From GCA-001735895 sp964651385 (GTDB taxonomy: Bacteria > Pseudomonadota > Gammaproteobacteria > GCA-001735895), in contig CAZYYM010000147.1 of NCBI GenBank assembly GCA_964651385.1, positions 1-6,930 on the forward strand: a stretch of DNA of 6,930 nucleotides, in the 5' to 3' direction. Below, piece by piece: positions 1 to 6,842 of the stretch (position 1 is the first letter of the stretch; each line of letters opens with the position of its first letter). The position numbers and the translations under genes are program-made. Under the pieces are notes generated by a model. The model did no database searches, was not told the origin of the DNA, and saw only the letters and a program-made list of their open reading frames with translations.

Positions 1-132
1 GTCGTGGGAGATTCAAACAAAGCTAAAATTTCTCCGACGAAAACAGACAGCCGATCGTCGTTAGGCTTCCCGGGTTTTTACATCCCTGGCACATTCTTAC
101 CTTACCATCAGGCCAAAACGATTACCGGTTAG
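1..132 (+). other. Open reading frame entering from the left edge, possible tail of a convergent gene
   Basis: Plus-strand frame 1 is open from base 1 to TAG 130-132 (43 codons), with no start needed because the window cuts it. It could be the C-terminus of a gene facing the signalling pair. The composition is not clearly protein-like (rich in S, T, K, P and G), and frame 2 is also open for 20 codons to a TAG at 62-64, so the true frame cannot be chosen. I recognise no family. Confidence 0.2.
35..60. repeat. 6-bp inverted repeat downstream of the signalling operon
   Basis: CGACGA (35-40) and TCGTCG (55-60) can pair around a 14-base loop. Neither strand has a proper T-tract right after it, so it is at best a weak transcription end. 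No better terminator is visible in bases 1-156. Confidence 0.3.
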
Positions 133-156
133 ATAAGTAAGCTGGTTTTCACAGGA

Positions 157-2361
157 TCAGCCAGCAGGCAGGGTTGCAAAATTATTATGCTGTGATGCAA
201 CCGCATTCAAGAAAAGGTCAACCGGGACGGGCTCACTGTAAAGGAAACCCTGCATAGTATAACAGCCTAAATCTTTCAGATAATCCGCCTGATTGATATT
301 TTCAACACCTTCGGCAACGATATTGATACCCAGTCCGTGCGCCATCCCGACAATTGCTGCAACCAATGCGGCTCCTTTTTTTGAATGCTCAATCTCAGAG
401 ATAAACGAATAGTCTATCTTCAATGTGTGAACAGGCAGCTCCCGTAGATAGTTGAGCGAAGAATATCCGGTGCCGAAGTCATCAATTGCGACTGAAATGC
501 CTTTATTAGCCAGAATTTGCAACTTATGCGTACAGGCCTGGATATCGTTCATAAAAGTATTTTCCGTTATTTCTATTTCCAGCCGACCCGGCTCTATACC
601 GAAATTCTCAGTCATAGACACAATATTCTCCGGGAATTCTTTCTGTTTAATGTCAGTAGCCGACAAATTAATACTGGCCTTAATTTGACTCTCTAAAAAA
701 ACCTTATTGCTAAATAAATCAATGGCGATTCGTTTTAGGACCCATTCACTGAGTTGCTCGATGATTCGAGACTCTTCCGCCTGCTCTATGAAGTAGATCG
801 GTGAACGTAGCCCCAGCTGAGGGTGGTGCCATCTGAGCAGGGCTTCAACACCGACTATCAGCCCAGATTCCAGATTTATTTGAGGTTGATAAAATAATTC
901 CAACTCATCATTTTTTAACGCGTTTCTTAATCCGCTTTCTATCGATATTTTTTCCGCGGCAGCATGCTCGAGCTTGTCATTATAAAATGTATAACCATTT
1001 TTCCCGGTAGATTTGACTTCATACATAGCCATATCGGCATTTTTTACCAATGTATTTATATCTTTAGAATCCGTAGGATACACAGATAAACCGATACTGA
1101 CGTTGACGTAAACCTCTTTACCTTTCAAAAAGAAAGGGGGTTGTAAACTGGCGATTAATTTTTGCGCAACCCGCTCAGCTTGCTCTCTTGACGTCGGTTG
1201 AGGTAACAACAACAAAAATTCGTCCCCACCGAGTCTGGCCAGGGTATCACCCATTCGAATTTCAGCCTTCAGTCGACCGGCGACTTGAACCAGCAATTGA
1301 TCACCCACGACGTGACCAAAGCTATCGTTAATCAGTTTAAATCTGTCTAAATCAAGAAACATAACAATCAGTGTCTCACCCGCCCTTTCAGCCTGCTTTA
1401 TTGCCAGATCCAGGCGATCATGCAACATTGCCCGATTTGGTAATTTGGTTAAAAGATCGTGATAGGCATAATAGGTAATTAATTTTTCTGTTTTTTTCCG
1501 AGCCGATATATCGCGAGCTACACCATAGGTCCCCTGATAGGTGCTCACCTGCCTGGAATCCTTGGAGCAGACTAAATAAATTCCCATGGACTTAAGCTCG
1601 ATGGGGCGAGTTGAAATTTCGAAGGGCTTCGAGGGATCCGAGGATTTGCATTTTAATGCCAGTTCAACAGTCCTATTAGAGCGGTTCTCTTTTCGACGTT
1701 CATTAAAAACATACTCAGCTTTTAAGCGGTCTTCGTCGGCAATAAATTCACTGTAGTGTCTACCGAGCAAATCTGCTTTTTCATAGCCCATAAGTTTGGT
1801 AACACTACCGTTTATAAAACTAAATTCACCCGCCAAATTTAACATGTATATTAAATCGGGTGAATTATCGACCATATAGCGATGTAGCTGCTCAGAGTGA
1901 GCCAGGCGACTTTGTATTTGAGCCTTTTCTGCCTCTACTTGCCACTTATCCATAGCATTTCGGATTGCATGCTCTAGCTCATCAAAACTATAGGGTTTCC
2001 TGAAAATATCATAAGCTCCCAGCCGTATCGCTTCGGTGACTTTATTGATCGATGTTTCACCGCTTAATACAATTACAGTTGTCTGTATTTTTTTATCCCT
2101 AATAAAAGCCAGTACCTGATCACCCGATTTTTTAGGCATATTAAGATCTAGTATGATTAGATGAAAATGCCGTTGCTGAATGAGTGATATGGCTTCTTCA
2201 CCATCTTCGGCCTGGGTAATATCAGGCCATTGTCTCTGCAGCAGCGCCACCAGGCTTTCGCGCGCACGTATATCGTCATCGACAACAAGAAATGATTCCG
2301 GTTTATCGAATCGATTGTTTGATTCTTCGAAAGTTATGAACGAATTATCCATGGTTGTCAC
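157..2361 (-). CDS. Response regulator with REC-PAS-GGDEF-EAL domains, c-di-GMP synthesis/degradation
   Basis: A cytoplasmic two-component output protein predicted to make and/or break c-di-GMP. Residue numbers count from the GTG at 2361. REC spans about 22-140, with acidic pocket D28/D29, phosphoacceptor D72 (LDLNMP), S100 and K122 (RKP). A PAS domain covers about 157-290. GGDEF covers about 295-460, with metal-site D337 (LDLDRF), an intact GGDEF at 378-382 and an RxxD inhibitory site at 369-372, five residues upstream. EAL covers about 472-725, with EALLRW at 506-511, N565 (INLS), EITEN near 597-601, DDFGTG at 627-632, K648 and E684 (AEGVE). Both catalytic halves therefore look competent. 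No signal peptide or membrane segment is visible. The start is uncertain: GTG 2361 or ATG 2352 (codon 4). Neither has a clear Shine-Dalgarno sequence, so translation may be coupled to the kinase gene ending 8 bases upstream. The likely phosphodonor is that neighbouring kinase (inference). Domain order is certain; the net enzymatic direction and the PAS ligand are unknown. Confidence 0.95.
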   Translation of the reverse strand: MTTMDNSFITFEESNNRFDKPESFLVVDDDIRARESLVALLQRQWPDITQAEDGEEAISLIQQRHFHLIILDLNMPKKSGDQVLAFIRDKKIQTTVIVLSGETSINKVTEAIRLGAYDIFRKPYSFDELEHAIRNAMDKWQVEAEKAQIQSRLAHSEQLHRYMVDNSPDLIYMLNLAGEFSFINGSVTKLMGYEKADLLGRHYSEFIADEDRLKAEYVFNERRKENRSNRTVELALKCKSSDPSKPFEISTRPIELKSMGIYLVCSKDSRQVSTYQGTYGVARDISARKKTEKLITYYAYHDLLTKLPNRAMLHDRLDLAIKQAERAGETLIVMFLDLDRFKLINDSFGHVVGDQLLVQVAGRLKAEIRMGDTLARLGGDEFLLLLPQPTSREQAERVAQKLIASLQPPFFLKGKEVYVNVSIGLSVYPTDSKDINTLVKNADMAMYEVKSTGKNGYTFYNDKLEHAAAEKISIESGLRNALKNDELELFYQPQINLESGLIVGVEALLRWHHPQLGLRSPIYFIEQAEESRIIEQLSEWVLKRIAIDLFSNKVFLESQIKASINLSATDIKQKEFPENIVSMTENFGIEPGRLEIEITENTFMNDIQACTHKLQILANKGISVAIDDFGTGYSSLNYLRELPVHTLKIDYSFISEIEHSKKGAALVAAIVGMAHGLGINIVAEGVENINQADYLKDLGCYTMQGFLYSEPVPVDLFLNAVASQHNNFATLPAG

Positions 2362-2369
2362 ACATCTGG

Positions 2370-4490
2370 TTATTTTAATAGTAAAGGAACTAACACTTCA
2401 AAAAGAGCACCGCCACCCTCATTTTCCATATATTTGATCTTTCCACTAAATTTGCCCAGGATTTCTGCTACCACTGAAAGCCCAAACCCCCGATTATTAC
2501 CTTCTTTGGTACTTGCCAACTGCCTAAAGAGCCGTGAACGCGTAATTTCATCAACTCCGGCGCCCCGATCTGCGACGGAGAACTGTGCAAAAAGCATCCC
2601 ATCTATGTTAACAAAAAGTCGGCTCGACACAATAACCTCAATGTTACCGGTTTGGGCTTCAACAGCATTTTTCACTAGATTGAGAACAATTTGACGCAAA
2701 GCATCCCGGGTTATATCGATTTCTGTATCCGACTCATCGAGATTCCAGGTTACTTTAACCTCCTTATCATCGCCAATTAAAGTCACATATAATGGAATAC
2801 ACATTTTCAGCTCATCGTTTAGTAACACGCTACGGGACTCGGATTTTTTTGAATCCTTAAAATTTAAAACGATGTTTCCAATTCTTTGCAACTCTTCTTT
2901 GAGTATTTTAATTTCCTTTTTATTCCCCATGCCATCAGATTTTGAATTATCATTGATAATATCAATATAATTTCCCAAAATAGTCAAAGGATTACTGATT
3001 TCATGAATTAATTTGTTAATGTCGTTTTGTTCCTGTTCTCTTTTTGTGCTTTCTTCGAAAGCTTGCTGCCTGATTGCATGGCTATTTTTCAACCATATAT
3101 CGGCAATGCTGGTCAGATAGCCCGATATAAATTCTGACTGGTTCGATAAGTAACTTCGCTGGACCTTACTCGATCCAATAACAACGGCGCCAATTCCCAG
3201 CTCTGCAGAAGCCAATGGCAAGCTAAATGCAATTTCATGATTGAGTCGTCGAACTATCTGGCGGTCAGCGATCAATGCTATTTCATCCTGTTTAATCGCT
3301 GGTTCAATCCAATAAATATTTTTTTCAAGATAGCTTCTTATTATTTTGCTGTTATTGTTGTCAATGGAAAATTTACTGATCGGTTTAATATGGCCCAGTT
3401 CATAAAGGTGTAAAAAATCACTGTCCAGCGGATCACAGTACAATAAAGCCACATCCGAAATCGAATAGATTAATTGTAATTCCCGAGCAATTTTCAACAA
3501 CAACTCTCTCGGTGAACTAAGCTGTGTTGAACGGGTTTCTGGCGAACTAACCACATTGATTAATGATGCATCCCTGATTTTTCGACCTAGTCTGATGGTT
3601 ACTCTTTCTATTTCGTTAAAAAACTGGCCTTGTGTGAGACTGCCAGCTCCGGCTGAGGGGACGCCAAGATTGTTCGCAATTTCCGAGACTCTCGTCTTTA
3701 CCTGTGTATAGATATCCTTTAATTGATTATTGTCAATTAAACTGGATCGCCATTTTACATCCGCTCGACCCTGTCGGCTCCACTGGCGGGCAAGCTGCCT
3801 GGCTTCGGCAACGATCTGACTAAGAATATCACAACCTTTCAGATCTTCTTCGTGGTGGAAACGTGCAGCATCCGCTATCGCCGGACTTAGGCTGGACCAC
3901 TGCTCTATTATGCAGGCACCCAGCTCGGTATGACCGATACCAAACTTCCCGATTTCCTTATGGACTATAAATTCCTCAGCCTCCGAACTCAGGATATCAG
4001 CATACTGCTCATGAAATTTAGCATCAAATACAATTTGCCCAAAATCATGAAGCAAGCCTGCCAAATAAGCATCCTGAGGATGTTCATAATTTAAGGCATT
4101 GGCATAGTACTGTGCAAAAACGGCGCAATAAAGAGCATCCAGCCAGGCATCGCACACTACTTTTTTTCGGGAATTAATCAACCCGGCAAAAAGCTGTTGT
4201 ATCGCCGAAGTAAGCACCATGGTTTTCACCAGATCGTGGCCAATTAACGTTATCGCATGTTTCAAATCATTAACCGGCTGGCTAATTTCAAAGGCTGTAG
4301 AGTTTACCGCCATAATAATTTTACTGGTGAGAACCGCATCGGTACCAATCATATTGGCTAATTCATCAATCGAACTATCCTGATCATGACAAATATCAAG
4401 TAATTTACTGAAAATATGGGGTGGGCTGGGTAGCCAACCCATATCCACGGATTCGATGATAGCTTGTGGCGAACGTCCTAAATCATGCAT
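2370..4490 (-). CDS. Soluble HDOD / GAF-like / histidine kinase hybrid sensor
   Basis: A 706-residue predicted cytoplasmic sensor kinase. An HDOD domain occupies about residues 10-215: LPSPP at 20-24, GLLHDFG at 145-151 (H148, D149), H187 in GHTELG, and HH at 212-213. A helical linker follows. A GAF-like region at about 325-470 is called from length and predicted pattern only. The C-terminal kinase has an H-box with H496 (HEISNPL, 496-502), an N-box with N604 and N608 (NLVKNAVEA), a G1 box at 641-645 (DRGAGV), an F-box-like LFRQLASTK, and a G2 box at 668-671 (GFGL). There is no membrane segment, so any signal is internal. ATG 4490 is the first start after an in-frame TAA upstream and has only a weak AGAAG ahead of it. 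The gene lies 115 bases after tgt and 8 bases before the REC-PAS-GGDEF-EAL gene, its likely partner (inference). HDOD domains usually act as non-catalytic signalling modules; the ligand is unknown. An alternative reading is an HDOD scaffold with a weakly active kinase. Confidence 0.9.
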   Translation of the reverse strand: MHDLGRSPQAIIESVDMGWLPSPPHIFSKLLDICHDQDSSIDELANMIGTDAVLTSKIIMAVNSTAFEISQPVNDLKHAITLIGHDLVKTMVLTSAIQQLFAGLINSRKKVVCDAWLDALYCAVFAQYYANALNYEHPQDAYLAGLLHDFGQIVFDAKFHEQYADILSSEAEEFIVHKEIGKFGIGHTELGACIIEQWSSLSPAIADAARFHHEEDLKGCDILSQIVAEARQLARQWSRQGRADVKWRSSLIDNNQLKDIYTQVKTRVSEIANNLGVPSAGAGSLTQGQFFNEIERVTIRLGRKIRDASLINVVSSPETRSTQLSSPRELLLKIARELQLIYSISDVALLYCDPLDSDFLHLYELGHIKPISKFSIDNNNSKIIRSYLEKNIYWIEPAIKQDEIALIADRQIVRRLNHEIAFSLPLASAELGIGAVVIGSSKVQRSYLSNQSEFISGYLTSIADIWLKNSHAIRQQAFEESTKREQEQNDINKLIHEISNPLTILGNYIDIINDNSKSDGMGNKKEIKILKEELQRIGNIVLNFKDSKKSESRSVLLNDELKMCIPLYVTLIGDDKEVKVTWNLDESDTEIDITRDALRQIVLNLVKNAVEAQTGNIEVIVSSRLFVNIDGMLFAQFSVADRGAGVDEITRSRLFRQLASTKEGNNRGFGLSVVAEILGKFSGKIKYMENEGGGALFEVLVPLLLK

Positions 4491-4605
4491 TATCTGTACT
4501 TCTAGATATGGCTCAAGAAAAACTTAGGATGCCAACAATATATCAAAAATTCTGTGTAACACGACTCCTTTCGTTCGATTTTACGGAATTCAATATCCGG
4601 GACAA
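4491..4605 (-). other. Intergenic gap between tgt and the HDOD kinase gene
   Basis: This gap is 115 bases, the longest break between protein genes in the run. It has no strong intrinsic terminator; the best hairpin is a 4-bp CGGA/TCCG stem without a T-tract. On the minus strand it contains an orphan Shine-Dalgarno-like AAAGGAG (4565-4571). The only nearby start is a GTG two bases downstream, which is too close, and its frame ends within 13 codons. An extended -10 candidate is listed separately. The signalling genes may therefore be transcribed both by read-through from queA-tgt and from their own start. Confidence 0.5.
4537..4545 (-). promoter_or_regulatory. Candidate extended -10 promoter element for the HDOD kinase gene
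   Basis: The minus strand reads TGATATATT, which fits the extended -10 pattern TGnTATAAT with 5 of 6 hexamer matches. No good -35 hexamer lies 16-18 bases upstream, which is tolerated for extended -10 promoters. Transcription would start near 4530 and leave a leader of about 40 bases before ATG 4490. This is a hand-found match in an AT-rich gap, so chance is a real possibility. Confidence 0.3.
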
Positions 4606-5721
4606 TTACGTCTCTGGATTAGCCCCTGCTTGATATAGAGTATAAAACTCCCGGCTAAATTCATCAAATCGATCGGTCACAATCGCCTGACGGATACGGG
4701 CCATTAAATCCTGAAAAAAATAAAGATTGTGGATCGTATTCAATCGCGCTCCAAGAATTTCACCGCACTTGTCCAAATGCCGCAAGTAGGCACGGGAATA
4801 GTTTCGACAGGTATAGCAGCCACACTTTTCGTCGATCGGACCTGTATCATCGGTGTGCTTGCTATTGCGTATGCGGACAATACCATTATTCGTATATAAG
4901 AAACCGGTGCGCGCATTACGAGTCGGAATCACACAATCGAACATATCTATTCCACGTCGCACCCCTTCGATCAAATCTTCAGGTTTACCGACACCCATCA
5001 GGTAACGCGGTTTGTCATTTGGTAAATGCGGCAAGCATACGTCGAGGATAGCGTTGCGTTCATCGGCCGGCTCACCTACCGAGAGGCCACCCACAGCATA
5101 ACCGTCGAATCCGATTTCCACGAGGCCCGCAGCCGACTCCTGGCGTAAATTGGCGTAAATACCTCCCTGGACTATGCCAAACAAGGCATTGTGATTATTT
5201 TCATGTGCAATTTTACTTCGCGATGCCCAGCGTAACGACAACTCCATCGAAGTTCGAACCACATCTTCGCTGGCTGGAAAGGGGGTACATTCGTCAAATA
5301 TCATGACGATGTCGGAACCAAGCTCGCGCTGAACCTGCATCGACACTTCAGGACTCAGGAAAACCTGCGAACCATCTACCGGCGAATTAAACTGCACACC
5401 CTCCTCGCTGATCTTGCGCATCTTCGCCAGGCTAAACACCTGAAACCCGCCCGAATCAGTCAAGATAGGACCCTGCCAGTTCATCAGATCATGCAAATCA
5501 CCGTGTTTCCTGATTATTTCGGTACCAGGGCGCAACATCAAATGAAAGGTATTTCCAAGGATAATCTGAGTACCGATGTCCTTTAGTTCTTCCGGAGTCA
5601 TTGCCTTGACAGTACCGTAAGTTCCGACCGGCATGAAAGCGGGAGTTTCTACCACGCCGCGCGCAAACCTCAAACGCCCCCGCCGTGCCGATCCCAGTGT
5701 CTTGACCAGAGTAAATTGCAA
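4606..5721 (-). CDS. tgt: tRNA-guanine transglycosylase (TGT), queuosine pathway
   Basis: This enzyme exchanges guanine at position 34 of tRNAs for Asp, Asn, His and Tyr with preQ1, through a covalent tRNA intermediate in the cytoplasm. The 371 residues are close to the E. coli length (375) and collinear with it. Visible residues are general base D89 (DSGGFQVF, 89-96), D143 in FDECTPFPA, GGLSVGE at 211-217, and nucleophile D262 in FDCVIPTRNAR. The zinc site is C300, C302, C305 and H331. The start is TTG at 5721: the first in-frame ATG is codon 30, inside the conserved core (PAFMPVGTYGTVK), whereas the TTG aligns with the family N-terminus and has a GAGG five bases upstream. The gene lies 9 bases after queA, so the two are probably co-transcribed. 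An exact 10-base tandem repeat (5141-5160) sits in the coding sequence without disturbing the frame. The identification is secure. Confidence 0.98.
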   Translation of the reverse strand: MQFTLVKTLGSARRGRLRFARGVVETPAFMPVGTYGTVKAMTPEELKDIGTQIILGNTFHLMLRPGTEIIRKHGDLHDLMNWQGPILTDSGGFQVFSLAKMRKISEEGVQFNSPVDGSQVFLSPEVSMQVQRELGSDIVMIFDECTPFPASEDVVRTSMELSLRWASRSKIAHENNHNALFGIVQGGIYANLRQESAAGLVEIGFDGYAVGGLSVGEPADERNAILDVCLPHLPNDKPRYLMGVGKPEDLIEGVRRGIDMFDCVIPTRNARTGFLYTNNGIVRIRNSKHTDDTGPIDEKCGCYTCRNYSRAYLRHLDKCGEILGARLNTIHNLYFFQDLMARIRQAIVTDRFDEFSREFYTLYQAGANPET

Positions 5722-5726
5722 GCTGA

Positions 5727-5730
5727 CCTC
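5727..5730 (-). promoter_or_regulatory. Shine-Dalgarno sequence that fixes the tgt TTG start
   Basis: GAGG directly follows the queA stop codon (minus strand TAA-GAGG) and lies five bases before TTG 5721. It supports the non-ATG start and suggests that ribosomes finishing queA re-initiate on tgt. Confidence 0.75.
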
Positions 5731-6759
5731 TTAAGCGCGTGACGATATGAACATGGCATCACCGTAACTGAAAAACCGATATTGCCGCTCAACAGCGTGT
5801 TGATAGGCCCGGCGCATTAATTCTGACCCGGCAAACGCAGAAACCATTATCAGTAAAGTCGACCTGGGTAAATGAAAGTTGGTAATCATCGCATCGACGA
5901 CCTTGAATTCGAATCCGGGTTTGATAAATAATGTACTATCACCATCATATGGTGCGATTCGGCCGCTGACAGCAACGGCTTCCAGACTACGCACGACTGT
6001 GGTTCCAACAGCGATGACTCGTTTACCGGCCGCCCTGGTTTGTCTGATTAAATCACACACCCGCTGTGACACAACAGTCCTCTCGGCATGCATAATATGT
6101 TTATCAACATCGTCGACACGGACGGGCTGGAAAGTGCCAGCGCCGACATGCAAGGTGATGTAGGCGATCCTAATGCCCAGGTACTTCAGTCGGCTTATCT
6201 GCTTTTGGTCAAAATGTAACCCGGCAGTAGGCGCCGCCACTGCGCCTGGTGATCTGGCATAAACGGTTTGATAGCGTTCGCGATCAGAAACGTTGTCGCT
6301 CCTTTGTATATAAGGTGGCAAGGGTATATGGCCGTAAGTCTCCAGTAACTCGAGCCAGCTAACATCGCTTTTTTGAACCAGCAAGAACAAATCGCCTCTT
6401 CGTTCAGACATCGCACAATGAATTTGGTTTTCGAGAATCAATTGACTTCCGGGTCTGGGTGATTTACTGGAGCGAATATGCGCGAGAAGCGTATTATTGT
6501 CGAGTACGCGTTCAACCATCACCTCGATCCTGCCTCCGCTTTCCTTTCGTCCAAGCAGACGCGCCGGAATCACGCGGGTATTATTGAACACCACTAAGTC
6601 TCCTGAATTCAACATCCCGGTTATATCGGCGAAATGCCGATCTTTTATTTGCTGATCTACAGGGTTAACCACCAGTAAACGAGAGGCGTTTCGCTCGGGT
6701 AGCGGCTCCTGTGCGATTAAACCTTCGGGTAAATGGTAGTCGAAATCACTGAGTTGCAT
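5731..6759 (-). CDS. queA: S-adenosylmethionine:tRNA ribosyltransferase-isomerase (QueA)
   Basis: QueA transfers and isomerises the ribosyl part of S-adenosylmethionine onto preQ1 at tRNA position 34, giving epoxyqueuosine. It acts just after TGT, encoded next door. The 342 residues are slightly fewer than the E. coli protein (356) but full length for the family. Family motifs run end to end: N-terminal FDYHLPEGLIAQEPLPER (6-23), FNNTRVIPARLLG (58-70), AVAAPTAGLHF (173-183), HVGAGTFQPV (204-213), NFHLPRSTLL (294-303) and YRFFSYGDAMFI (327-338). ATG 6757-6759 gives the usual QueA N-terminus (MQLSDFDY). There is almost no Shine-Dalgarno sequence ahead of it, so initiation may be weak or use a short leader. 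It is the first gene of the queA-tgt pair and is transcribed away from the tRNA-Leu gene. The identification is secure. Confidence 0.98.
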   Translation of the reverse strand: MQLSDFDYHLPEGLIAQEPLPERNASRLLVVNPVDQQIKDRHFADITGMLNSGDLVVFNNTRVIPARLLGRKESGGRIEVMVERVLDNNTLLAHIRSSKSPRPGSQLILENQIHCAMSERRGDLFLLVQKSDVSWLELLETYGHIPLPPYIQRSDNVSDRERYQTVYARSPGAVAAPTAGLHFDQKQISRLKYLGIRIAYITLHVGAGTFQPVRVDDVDKHIMHAERTVVSQRVCDLIRQTRAAGKRVIAVGTTVVRSLEAVAVSGRIAPYDGDSTLFIKPGFEFKVVDAMITNFHLPRSTLLIMVSAFAGSELMRRAYQHAVERQYRFFSYGDAMFISSRA

Positions 6760-6783
6760 GAACGGGCAAGCGAAAAAGCGCGT

Positions 6784-6813
6784 ATATTAACGTCTAATGC
6801 TACCACTTGGTAA
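6784..6813 (-). promoter_or_regulatory. Candidate sigma-70 promoter of queA-tgt
   Basis: The minus strand has TTACCA (6808-6813, 4/6 to the -35 consensus), an 18-base spacer and TAATAT (6784-6789, 4/6 to the -10). A start near 6777 would leave a leader of about 17 bases. The placement just upstream of queA in a short divergent region is sensible, but the hexamers are only moderate. Confidence 0.4.
6801..6812. repeat. Short inverted repeat between the divergent queA and tRNA-Leu starts
   Basis: TACCA-CT-TGGTA is a 5-bp inverted repeat with a two-base centre. It overlaps the candidate -35 of queA and lies at the -35 distance from the tRNA -10. It could be a small operator, but a repeat this short can arise by chance. 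Confidence 0.25.
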
Positions 6814-6823
6814 TGATTTCATT

Positions 6824-6834
6824 TAAAATCCGCC
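6824..6834 (+). promoter_or_regulatory. Candidate -10 and GC-rich discriminator of the tRNA-Leu gene
   Basis: TAAAAT (5/6 to consensus) is followed at once by CCGCC. A start near 6836 would lie about seven bases before the mature tRNA. A GC-rich discriminator is typical of stringently controlled stable-RNA promoters. The -35 is poor (CTACCA at 6800-6805, 3/6, 18-base spacer). Confidence 0.4.
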
Positions 6835-6842
6835 ACTTCCGT

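Noticed and set aside
1..156. c-di-GMP riboswitch or CRISPR-like repeat near the c-di-GMP gene
   Set aside because: No GEMM-type conserved core, no direct-repeat spacing and no array structure are visible.
141..165. GCTGG/CCAGC inverted repeat at the end of the GGDEF-EAL gene as a terminator
   Set aside because: The 5-bp stem, 15-base loop, overlap with the stop region and lack of a T-tract make it an unlikely terminator.
452..688. Plus-strand open frame opposite the EAL domain
   Set aside because: It lies wholly antisense to well-conserved EAL coding sequence, has no recognisable domain and no convincing ribosome site.
2180..2694. Two plus-strand open frames opposite the REC start and the kinase ATPase domain
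   Set aside because: Both are antisense to strongly conserved motifs, have low-complexity translations rich in serine and no family resemblance.
5141..5160. Exact 10-base tandem repeat in tgt that could signal a recent frame-shifting duplication
   Set aside because: The encoded residues (GIYANLRQE) fit the normal TGT family sequence and the frame stays intact, so it is a coincidence of codons.
5879..6416. Open frames overlapping queA on both strands
   Set aside because: queA motifs cover the whole stretch in one frame; the alternatives show nothing protein-like.
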